Of a stretch of 64,000 nt of DNA, positions 50,334 through 58,700 are shown piece by piece. The notes under the pieces are model-generated. The model was given only the letters and a program-made list of their open reading frames with translations, did no database searches and had not been told where the DNA came from. The position numbers and the translations under genes are program-made. Position 1 is the first letter of the stretch, and each line of letters opens with the position of its first letter. Origin of the DNA: Paenibacillus sp. Soil787 (lineage in GTDB: Bacteria; Bacillota; Bacilli; Paenibacillales; NBRC-103111); assembly GCF_001429545.1 (NCBI RefSeq), contig NZ_LMSP01000003.1:62001-126000 (forward strand), written 5' to 3'.

Positions 50334-52166
50334 TCAAAAGACGAAGCAATCCAAGTCGCAGAAACCGGCTCCATGATGATGGTGATTGCAGCTATGATTA
50401 TGATGTCCTTGTTGTGGCACATGTAGTCCAGTACCACCGCCTCCATGATTGTAGGCATTATAGTAACCGCCATAGTAATTGTGCGGCGCCCAGTCCGGAC
50501 TGGCTTTAGGAGCTGGGGGCGATAGTTTTTGGAATTCAAGAGATCCATAGACAATCTTTCCGCCCACGACCGTAAGCACCGATTCGATGCGTTTGATTTC
50601 TTCATCCGAGACACGGAAGAAATCATCAGACAGGATCGATAAGTCCGCATATTGCCCTTCCTTAATCTGGCCCTTTACATCCTCTTCCTTTGAAAACCAA
50701 GCATTTCCAGTCGTATACATACGAAGCGCTTGGTGGCGATCAATCCGATTAGAAGCAGGGTACAAGCTTAGCCCGCCAAGCGTTTTTCCAGTCACTAGCC
50801 AATATAGAGCAACCCATGGGTTATAGCTGGCTACCCTTGTAGCGTCTGTACCCACGCCTACACGCAATCCGGCCGTAAGCATCTTTGTGATAGGTGGTGT
50901 GTTTTCGGCTGCTTCGGCTCCGTACCTGTCGACGAAATATTCCCCTTGAAAAGCCATACGGCTTTGGACTGCAATGGCACCGCCTAATGCGACAACACGT
51001 TCCAGATCCTTCTCTCGGATCGTTTCAGCATGGTCTAAAATCCAGCGCAAATCTTTGAATGGAACTTCCTTATTTACACGTTCAAATACATCGAGGAAGC
51101 GCGAGATGGACTCACCATACGTTGCGTGGAGCCGGAATGGCCAACGACTTTGTACCAAATGCCGGGTAACCCCAAATAAATCATTTTCCAATACAGCAGG
51201 TAATTCCGGACGGGGTTCGACAAAGTCTTCAAAATCAGCCGCGCTGTACACAAGCATTTCACCGGCGCCGTTGTGGCGATAGTAAGGGCTTCCTGTATAT
51301 GGCTGCGACGTGGACGTCCATGATTTAAAATCGTCCAGTTCGTGATTGGGATGTTGGGTAAACAGATTGTACGCCGTGCGGACGGTAATCTCCCCACGTT
51401 TATCCAGTTCCTCATAAACTTGATAATCATCGGGGTAATTCTGGAAACCACCACCTGCATCAATTGCGCTCGTGAGTCCAAATCGATTCAATTCCCGCAT
51501 GAATAGCCGCGTGGAGTTCAGCTGATCTTCATATGAAAGCTTTGGGCCTTTTGCTAAAGTAGCATACAATATCGTTGCATTTGGCCGCGCTATAAGCATC
51601 CCTGTTGGATTGCCATTGCTATCCCGCTGAATTTCTCCACCTGGCGGATTCGGAGTATCCTTCGTATACCCCACCACACGCAAAGCTGCTTTATTTAAAA
51701 AAGCTTGGCGGTATAAATTAAGTATGAATACAGGAGTATCTGGAGCTATTCGATTAATTTCATCCAATGTTGGCATCCGGCGTTCCTTAAATTGAAACTC
51801 TGTCCATCCGCCTACAACCCGAATCCAATGTGGTGCAGGCGTACGGTCCACTTGTTGTTTTAACATACGCAAGGCGTCAACCACCGATGGCACTCCATCC
51901 CAACGAAGCTCCAAGTTATAGTTCAATCCGCCACGTATAAGATGAATATGGGAATCATTCAATCCTGGAATCAACAGGCGCTTGTTCCCATCCACAACTC
52001 GAGTAGTTGGTCCTTTATAACGCATAACGTCTGAATCGTTACCTACGGCTACGAAACGGCCTCCTCTAATGGCAACTGCTGTTGCAACGGGATTCGATTC
52101 GTCCATCGTCACAATGTTTGCATTGCGAATCAATAAATCAGCCTCTACAATAGTCTCTTCCTGCAT
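50334..52166 (-). CDS. Amidohydrolase, YtcJ-like, with histidine-rich tail
   Basis: A 610-residue metal-dependent hydrolase. The amidohydrolase H-x-H motif is GLNDSHIHLIRGG (His73, His75), and further family marks are RWILDHAETIREKD and LRVGVGTDATRVASYNPW near the metal Asp. Members of the YtcJ group hydrolyse formamides and related amides; the true substrate is unknown. The last 45 residues are rich in His, Gly, Tyr and Cys (QGHHNHSCNHHHHGAGFCDL), an unusual metal-binding-like tail. AAAGGAGG precedes the ATG. It follows XapX by 57 bases. In locus A only its first codons survive. Confidence 0.9.
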   Translation of the reverse strand: MQEETIVEADLLIRNANIVTMDESNPVATAVAIRGGRFVAVGNDSDVMRYKGPTTRVVDGNKRLLIPGLNDSHIHLIRGGLNYNLELRWDGVPSVVDALRMLKQQVDRTPAPHWIRVVGGWTEFQFKERRMPTLDEINRIAPDTPVFILNLYRQAFLNKAALRVVGYTKDTPNPPGGEIQRDSNGNPTGMLIARPNATILYATLAKGPKLSYEDQLNSTRLFMRELNRFGLTSAIDAGGGFQNYPDDYQVYEELDKRGEITVRTAYNLFTQHPNHELDDFKSWTSTSQPYTGSPYYRHNGAGEMLVYSAADFEDFVEPRPELPAVLENDLFGVTRHLVQSRWPFRLHATYGESISRFLDVFERVNKEVPFKDLRWILDHAETIREKDLERVVALGGAIAVQSRMAFQGEYFVDRYGAEAAENTPPITKMLTAGLRVGVGTDATRVASYNPWVALYWLVTGKTLGGLSLYPASNRIDRHQALRMYTTGNAWFSKEEDVKGQIKEGQYADLSILSDDFFRVSDEEIKRIESVLTVVGGKIVYGSLEFQKLSPPAPKASPDWAPHNYYGGYYNAYNHGGGGTGLHVPQQGHHNHSCNHHHHGAGFCDLDCFVF

Positions 52167-52222
52167 ATTTTATCCTCCTTTAATGGTGATGGTATTAAGA
52201 TTAATGATGATTAAACTATGAT

Positions 52223-52393
52223 TTAACTATGATTTAACAGTAATTTAACCCACGGGATCAGCCGTTGTCCTAAAAACATACCGAATAGACCTATCAACCC
52301 CAGCATTGGTGGTGCGGGAGACGGTATGCGGAGGGTCTGAAAAACAATCCCGATAACGAGTCCAGCACCTAAAGCCAATAATACAGGCCACAT
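52223..52393 (-). CDS. XapX domain protein (locus B)
   Basis: A 56-residue two-helix membrane protein: MWPVLLALGAGLVIGIVFQT, then LRIPSPAPPMLGLIGLFGM and FLGQRLIPWVKLLLNHS. It is the paralogue of 11909-12082. AAAGGAGGC precedes the ATG. It is first in the unit with amidohydrolase and CDGSH genes. Confidence 0.88.
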   Translation of the reverse strand: MWPVLLALGAGLVIGIVFQTLRIPSPAPPMLGLIGLFGMFLGQRLIPWVKLLLNHS

Positions 52394-52429
52394 AAATATG
52401 CCTCCTTTCTTGTAAGACCTTGGATTAAT

Positions 52430-52483
52430 TCTATTAGCAAAACAAAGTATCTATCAATATGGTTTTCTCTATGTAACATATAG
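52430..52483 (-). promoter_or_regulatory. LysR-type operator/promoter 6, toward XapX-amidohydrolase-CDGSH
   Basis: On the minus strand CTAT-ATGTTAC-ATAG (52469-52483), 10 bases, ATTGATA with -35-like TTGATA (52452-52457), 16 bases, AATAGA (52430-52435). It is closely similar to site 3 in locus A, including the AGAAAACC/AGAAAGCC spacer. Confidence 0.75.
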
Positions 52484-52526
52484 GGAGTACTTATGTTATG
52501 TAGACGAACGATACTATAACTTCAAG

Positions 52527-52584
52527 CTATAGAACGTATAGAAAAAATAGAATTGATTGATTTATCTCATTTCAATACTATAAA
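52527..52584 (+). promoter_or_regulatory. LysR-type operator/promoter 7, toward YcaC-like genes 2 and 3
   Basis: CTAT-AGAACGT-ATAG (52527-52541), 10 bases, ATTGATTGATT. The second TTGATT (52557-52562) lies 16 bases from TATAAA (52579-52584). It is divergent from site 6, as sites 3 and 4 are in locus A. Confidence 0.72.
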
Positions 52585-52657
52585 TGCATGCAACGGACTT
52601 CATAACTAGTTATTTCGATACCGTCGTAAAAATAATAAAAGAAAGTTGGGATTCTAT

Positions 52658-53299
52658 TTGTTTAATGACAAAACCGATTTACTGACTGCAGATAACTCTG
52701 CCATCATCCTTATCGACCATCAACCACAAATGCTATTCGGCGTGCAAAGTGCCGATAGACAGACCGTCATCAATAATACGGTGGGACTTGCTAAAACGGC
52801 AAAAGCGTTCAATGCACCCATCATATTAACTACCGTTGCGGCTAATTCATTCTCGGGTCCACTCCATCCGCAGATTCAAGAAGTATTTCCCGATCAAAAA
52901 CCGATCGACCGGACAAATATGAATTCATGGGAAGACGAAAACTTTTTAGCTGCAGTCAAAAAGACTGGCCGCAAGAAGCTTGTCATTGCTGCATTGTGGA
53001 CAGAAGTATGCCTTGCTTTCCCCACATTGTCGGCAATTAAAGACGGCTATGAAGTTTACATTGTAACAGACGCTTCAGCCGGAACCACTGTAGAGGCGCA
53101 TAATATGTCCGTTCAACGTATGATTCAAGCTGGTGCGATTCCGGTTACTTGGGAATCTGTTCTTCTCGAATATCAACGCGACTGGGCCCGTTCAGAGACT
53201 TACAATGCCGTTATGGAAATTGCTATTCAACATGGCGGCGCTTACGGCGCGGGCGTAATTTATGCCCATACGATGTTTGGCGGGCACGAAGGGGCATAA
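52658..53299 (+). CDS. YcaC-like isochorismatase-family cysteine hydrolase (paralogue 2)
   Basis: A 213-residue close copy of the protein at 12351, with Asp20 in IILIDHQPQM and Cys118 in ALWTEVCLAF. I chose the TTG at 52658 because the encoded (M)FNDKTDLLTADNS then aligns exactly with MFNGKTDLLTADNS; the longer frame adds four residues from the leader. It is followed after 69 bases by the exported paralogue and probably co-transcribed with it. Confidence 0.88.
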   Translation: MFNDKTDLLTADNSAIILIDHQPQMLFGVQSADRQTVINNTVGLAKTAKAFNAPIILTTVAANSFSGPLHPQIQEVFPDQKPIDRTNMNSWEDENFLAAVKKTGRKKLVIAALWTEVCLAFPTLSAIKDGYEVYIVTDASAGTTVEAHNMSVQRMIQAGAIPVTWESVLLEYQRDWARSETYNAVMEIAIQHGGAYGAGVIYAHTMFGGHEGA

Positions 53300-53368
53300 T
53301 GTTTGCCAAAATATAGACAAATTGATAAAGTATCTGCTATTTCCATATAAAAGGAGCTAAAAACAACC

Positions 53369-54157
53369 ATGAAAAAATTACTTACAAGCCGCACAGTAAC
53401 AACACTTGCACTTTTAACTGCTGTCGTATCGACAAGCGCATTCGGATCTATGCTCGTTGCTAAGGCGGAAACAGCCGATGCTGCTGCCGCTAGCAAAGAC
53501 AAAGCCCTTCATGCAAAGGCGGTTCCGTCTCCAAGATTGCTGACGCCAACGAACCATACTTTGCTTATGATCGACCACCAGCCGCAAATGGCATTTGGCA
53601 CATCGTCGATTAACATCCAGGAATTGCGTAATAACGTAACTGGTCTTGCCAAAGCAGCTAAAGCTTTCAACGTGCCAACCGTTCTAACTACTGTTGCTGC
53701 AAAGTCATTCAGCGGACCGATTTTCCCGGAAATCCAAGCGGTTTTCCCTGATCAGCAGCCAATCGACCGTACAACGATGGATGCTTGGGAAGATCAACGA
53801 GTTGTTGATAAAGTGAACAGCTATGGTAATAAAAAGCTCGTCGTTTCTGGTCTATGGACAGAGGTTTGCGACTTATCAGCTGTGCTGTCCGCGATCGATC
53901 AAGGATATGAAGTATACATCGTTACCGATACTTCAGGCGGTGTATCAAAAGAAGCGCACGACATGGCCATTCAGCGCATGATTCAAGCCGGTGCGACACC
54001 AATTACTTGGGAACAGTACCTGCTAGAATTACAACGTGATTGGGCACGTTCCGAAACTTACAAAGCGACAACAGATATTGCTAAAGAACACGGCGGCGCA
54101 TATGGATTAGGTATTTTTTACTCACAAGAAATGTTCGGCGGTAAAGAGGGACATTAA
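53369..54157 (+). CDS. Exported YcaC-like isochorismatase-family hydrolase (paralogue 3)
   Basis: A 262-residue relative of the two cytosolic proteins with a 50-residue N-terminal extension. The extension has the form of a Sec signal peptide: MKKLLTSRTVTTLALLTAVV, a hydrophobic core up to about residue 24, and AKA before Glu34. The catalytic Asp69 (LLMIDHQPQM) and Cys167 (GLWTEVCDLS) are retained. Export is unusual for this enzyme family, and since the neighbour is cytosolic the pair would act on both sides of the membrane. AAAAGGAG precedes the ATG. A terminator follows. Confidence 0.88.
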   Translation: MKKLLTSRTVTTLALLTAVVSTSAFGSMLVAKAETADAAAASKDKALHAKAVPSPRLLTPTNHTLLMIDHQPQMAFGTSSINIQELRNNVTGLAKAAKAFNVPTVLTTVAAKSFSGPIFPEIQAVFPDQQPIDRTTMDAWEDQRVVDKVNSYGNKKLVVSGLWTEVCDLSAVLSAIDQGYEVYIVTDTSGGVSKEAHDMAIQRMIQAGATPITWEQYLLELQRDWARSETYKATTDIAKEHGGAYGLGIFYSQEMFGGKEGH

Positions 54158-54172
54158 TCGATTAGCAAGCGA

Positions 54173-54209
54173 AAATTCACGAAGCAAGATGTTGCTTCGT
54201 GAATTTTTT
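54173..54209 (+). terminator. Terminator after the exported YcaC-like gene
   Basis: AAATTCACGAAGCAA pairs perfectly with TTGCTTCGTGAATTT around GATG, ending in a T-run, 15 bases after the stop codon. Confidence 0.9.
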
Positions 54210-54273
54210 CATCAATAAAATTGATAAGTTCAAAGGAGAGTTAAATTCAAGATACTAGGAGATTACTAACAAT

Positions 54274-54430
54274 ATGAAAAAGAGCCTATCACTGCTACTT
54301 TCTTCAATAGTGGCACTTTCGATGGCGAGTATGCGCGTTTTCAGGCAACCGGAGAGATCGGCAACATCATTGACGTTCCTCTAGCCAGCATGGATTGGGG
54401 AGTAGGCGGAGTTGGGACGGTTCAACGTCA
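54274..54430 (+). pseudogene. Fused remnants: signal-peptide start and dioxygenase fragment
   Basis: An AGGAGA ribosome site and an ATG at 54274 begin a signal-peptide-like frame (MKKSLSLLLSSIVALSMASM) that soon stops. From 54321 another frame encodes DGEYARFQATGEIGNIIDVP and LASMDWGVGGVGTV, matching the region GDFIRYKSKGSIGNIIDVNI, AAMEWGISGAGTV of the ring-cleaving dioxygenase at 8766. So a deleted exported gene and a piece of a second dioxygenase gene are joined. The fragment runs into the 3-prime end of the LysR gene at 54428. Confidence 0.85.
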
Positions 54431-55351
54431 CTCTATTTTGGGGCTAGTATCGCCTCGGAAAAATTGAATTATCAAATTGAGTCTTGCTTGCATTAGCATT
54501 ATTTCAATAAAAGTTCGAACCGTAAGTTTTTGAAATGTATTTTTACGATAGCTAAGCTTTATTTCTCTTGTAGGTGTAGGATCAGTTAATCGAATAATTT
54601 TTACTTTGGAATGGTCATAGCTTTCAACGAGGGGTAAGGATAATAATGCTGCTCCATACCCATGATGCACCATAGAAAGAAGGGATGACGATGAAACTGT
54701 TACAATCGTTGAGTTTAAGGTCATACCTAATTTCATAGCATAAGAATCAATAATTTCCCGGCACATGGTAGATTGAAAAAACAATACGGTATCTAAATTT
54801 TGCAGCTCTCGAAATGGAATTATCGCTCTTTCTGCCCAAGGATGGTTTTCTGAAACAATAAGTACCTGCTCTTCTTTGGTTAAGTGAATACTATCTATAT
54901 GCTTGTTTTGTTCCGAACCCGTAGTTAATCCGATATCGATTTTATTTTGCAATAACTGTTCCGAAAAGTCTTCAGTTTCTACAAATTTCAGAGAAATATC
55001 TGGATACTGTTCACGAAATTGAGCAAAGTGTGGCATAAGATAGAAAAGATCACCTGGTAATACGCCGATTGTAATCTCGCCTCGCTGAATATTTTTTAAC
55101 TCATAGATTTCTATTCGAGATTCTTCAATAAGTTGCTTCACTGAAAGTCCCTTATCAAGCAGAATTTGCCCTGCCTTTGTAATCTGAATCCCTCTTCCGA
55201 CTCTATCAAATAAAGGAGTGCAATATTCATCCTCTAACACACGAATTTGTTGACTTAAAGTAGGTTGAGAAACCAACAATACTTCAGCAGCTTTAGTGAA
55301 GCTTCCTTCTTTACATATTTGTATAAAATAATCTAGTTGTCTTAATTCCAT
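54428..55351 (-). CDS. LysR-family transcriptional regulator (paralogue 2), likely autoregulated
   Basis: A 307-residue LysR regulator (MELRQLDYFIQICKEGSFTK, VSQPTLSQQIRVLE) with an effector domain from about residue 90; paralogue of 46905-47783. I chose the ATG at 55351 (GGGG upstream); a longer frame begins four codons earlier. Its own promoter contains a CTAT-N7-ATAG operator (site 8), which makes it the best candidate regulator of all eight sites. The last about 20 residues differ from paralogue 1 and abut the dioxygenase remnant, so the C-terminus may be altered. Confidence 0.9.
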   Translation of the reverse strand: MELRQLDYFIQICKEGSFTKAAEVLLVSQPTLSQQIRVLEDEYCTPLFDRVGRGIQITKAGQILLDKGLSVKQLIEESRIEIYELKNIQRGEITIGVLPGDLFYLMPHFAQFREQYPDISLKFVETEDFSEQLLQNKIDIGLTTGSEQNKHIDSIHLTKEEQVLIVSENHPWAERAIIPFRELQNLDTVLFFQSTMCREIIDSYAMKLGMTLNSTIVTVSSSSLLSMVHHGYGAALLSLPLVESYDHSKVKIIRLTDPTPTREIKLSYRKNTFQKLTVRTFIEIMLMQARLNLIIQFFRGDTSPKIE

Positions 55352-55464
55352 GTGATACCCCATTTATATGATTATGAAATTACCTGTTAATTGAAATGAA
55401 AGCATGCAAAAAGAACTTAACATTGGAATGCGTGAACCATTCCCTTAAACTTCAGTCCACATCA

Positions 55465-55518
55465 TTCTATAAGTTAGCCTACTATCAATCAATATCAGTT
55501 TACCTATGTGACGTATAG
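55465..55518 (-). promoter_or_regulatory. LysR-type operator/promoter 8, toward LysR paralogue 2
   Basis: On the minus strand CTAT-ACGTCAC-ATAG (55504-55518), 11 bases, ATTGATTGATA. A -35-like TTGATT (55486-55491) is followed after 15 bases by TATAGA (55465-55470). It is the only site with an 11-base gap. The regulator gene starts about 115 bases downstream. Confidence 0.7.
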
Positions 55519-55645
55519 GCATTGCTTATGTTTTCTATCTGTCTTTACACGGCTTGCCTTCGTCATGATCAGGAACTCCCCTTCCCTTAGGGAGAAGCAA
55601 TCCGTGCCGCATGCACGGTAACCGGGCCATAATCCATTGTCCATA

Positions 55646-55709
55646 TAAAAAATCCCTCTTGCGCGGTTAGCAAAGCGTATTTCTACGCTATCCGCTCAAG
55701 AGGGATTTT
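55646..55709 (-). terminator. Terminator after the giant secreted protein gene
   Basis: On the minus strand AAAATCCCTCTTG and CAAGAGGGATTTTTT form the outer stem, with an inner hairpin (GCGGATAGCGTA facing TACGC...GCTAACCGC). It lies about 20 bases after the stop codon and ends in a T-run. Confidence 0.9.
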
Positions 55710-55729
55710 AAGACTACGTTCTTCTAAGA

Positions 55730-58700
55730 CTATCGAATAGATAATAAGTATTGGGCATCCCGGAGCAAGTAATTAGCGGCTTCCGCAGAAATATGCTTTC
55801 CGCTTTGCGCCTTCACTTCGTTCACAAAGGCAACCAAATTGTTCTCATCCAGTTTGCTTTGCAAGCTGTTTACGATCCCCGTATTATCAATCCAATGCGA
55901 ATTTGTAAAGCGTGCTACTAATCCCTTTAAGAAATCGACGCTTGTCGTCGTTTGGAACGATACGATTTTGCTGCCCACGTTCCCTGCCAGATCGCTTGAC
56001 GTTACGATCAAAGTATGCGAACCGATCGGCAACATATACAGGGGAATGGTTATCCCTTGCTGAACCCCATTGGTATCCAGCGTTACCGTAGTTTTGCTGC
56101 TGTCAACCCCAGACAAGCTATCGCTCAGCGTAACGATCGGCGTCACATCCCCAGCATCGCTGAACGTACCGTACACCAATCCGGAAACGGTGATTGTTGG
56201 CGCTACCGCATCTAGATTGAAGCCGATGGTTTTTGTCGCTTCTACGTTCCCGGCATTGTCCGTCGATCGGTAGATCACCGTATATTTGCCGTCTTGATTA
56301 AACGTTACCGGTGCCGTATAGGTTTGCCAATTGCTGCCGCCGTCCAGACTATATTCCGTCATGGATACGCCGGATACAGTGTCTGCGGCGCCCAGGTTTA
56401 TCGTTACTGGATGTACGTACCATCCACTCATTCCATCCGGCTGTGACGGTGCTATAATAGCCGTCGTTGCCGGTGCTGTTTTATCGAACTTAACCTCTAG
56501 AGACTTCGCCTCTTCCACATTCCCCTTCAAATCTGAGGAACGGTAAAGCAGCTGGTAATGGCCTTCCGTAACCAGTTCAACCGGACCTGTGTAGACGATC
56601 CAATTGTTCCCGCCATCCAGACTGTATTCCACCTGTTTTACGACGCCCGAACCACTGCCTGTAGCTGTCAAGGTCAGCGCCGGTGCTGCGGTAAACCAAC
56701 CGTCGTTTACGCTTTGTCCTTGCAGGTCCGCGACGGTAACAGGCGGAGAAATCTTAAGCTCTAACGCATCGATGGCTTGTTGTAAAGCAGTAACCTCAGC
56801 ATCAAGCGCAGCATAGGAAGTAATCGTACCAAGCGCCGCTTGAGCTTTCTCGAGCGCTTGCTGCAAGGCAGTAAAGGAGCTTGCCGTGTAGGATCCATCG
56901 GCATTGCTAATGGCTTTTGCAGCTGCGATTAAACTTTCCAACTCGCTTTTATTCACTTCGCTGCTGGCTTTTACTTTAAAAACAATGGTCATTGGCTTAG
57001 CCTCAGCTTCACCGTCACTCGCTGCAAATGTAACTTGATACGTACCCGCCCGTGGATTGCTCCAGGTAAACTTCCCGTCTTGCAGTCCATACTTGGCTCC
57101 AGAAGGCAAAGTCGTGTTCGAGATCATTACCGCAACCGGATCTTTATCCAAGTCAACGGTTTTGACCGGGAAGGAGACCGGAACGCCCTCCGTTACAGGC
57201 AAAGGATAATTCGGCAGCGAGAAGTTGTCAAACTGTGCCGACCAATTATTTTTTACCGGGCTTACCCCAGACACCTTGAGTCCCATCATAGCGACACCCG
57301 CGTATACCGCCGTATCGTTCTGGATGCCGTTAAAAGATATTGTGCGAAGCGGAGTGGCGTCGCCTTTTCCATTGCCCCACGAGCCGTCAGCGTTCTGAAC
57401 GTATCCTTTGATTTGATCTCCGGTGCGTACAATCCGCGCCCAATAAGGCGGTGTTTTTCCTTTCAAGTAAGCCGCGTCTCCTGATCCGTCAAAGATCCCT
57501 TTGCTGGAGCTGGCGCCTTTCACGCTGCGGAACGGAGCTGCCACTTTATAAGTGCCCCAATCTGCATTAGCAGCGTCCGTCGTAAGGCCAGTCATCAAAA
57601 ACCGTGGCGCGTCATCATAAACATCCTCCGTAACCGCCACACCTGCATATCGGGCATTGTCCGCACTTAGAATCCGCGAGATCATTTCGCCGCCGTCATA
57701 TAAAGGGACGTAGTAGAAGAATGGATGCTGTTCATGCACCAGCGAAGCGCCGGAAAGATCCATGTTTAAGGTAATCGTTCCGGTTGCGTTGTCCAGATTC
57801 CCTTGCGATGCGATCGTTCCGCTTGCGCTGCTTCCCGACACGGTATACTGGATTTGTTTAAAATCCACGATCGGCAGGAAGAACGGCGACTTGTTCTGAT
57901 AGGCTACATAAATATAAAGCGATTTGGTGACAGTGAACAACCCATTGCTCGCCGTCAGATCGATTCGATACGTATCGTTCGGAGTTCGGCTCATCTGACT
58001 TTTGGCCGGCGTCCATGTAAGTAGGCCGGTGCTGGCATCAAACGATGCGCCGTCCGGAAGATTGCCGATCGAATAGAGCAGATTAAGGCCGGCGGGATCG
58101 ACAACATTGAATCGGTAAGTTGACCGGTCATTTGTTGTAAAGGTAATCGGTTGATCGGGAACGGTGATCATCGGCTTGCCTAAAACGCTAATTTTGATCG
58201 CTTGCGTATCCGCAGCGTTGTCGGTTTGCGCTTTGAAAGTAACCGTGTAAGTCCCGCCGCTATCAGCTGACGGCGTCCAGTTGAATACCCCGTTCTTCGC
58301 TAGGCTCATGCCAAGATCTGCCGCGCTCCATGCTGTGCCGTCCTTCACGATGCTATCGATGCTGTAGCTGATATTAGCCGTTCCGGTCGATGCGGCTCCA
58401 GTCGATATGCTCGCTACATTTTCCAGGTTTGCTCGGAGCCCGAAGGAAAGCGTGTTGCCGCCAACGACGGATTTGTTGCCGATCGGCTCGAGAATCGGAA
58501 CATTCGTCGCATCGTTATACACCTTGACGTTGATGCCCAGGCTTCCCATAAAGCTGTTCGTGCCCGCTGCATCCTTCGTCGTAAATACAAGTGAATTGTT
58601 GCCGATATGGTCCGCGGTCGGCGAGAATACGACATTGCCCGTAACAGCGTCAAATGTCGCTCCTGCTTGCGCCCCAATCGCTTGAATACTGCTGCCGCCG

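Larger units (their letters stand above)
55364..55729. other. Intergenic region with LysR promoter and a large-gene terminator
   Basis: It holds LysR-type operator/promoter site 8 and the terminator of the giant gene. Between them (about 55520-55645) I see no gene and no clear motif. Confidence 0.6.
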
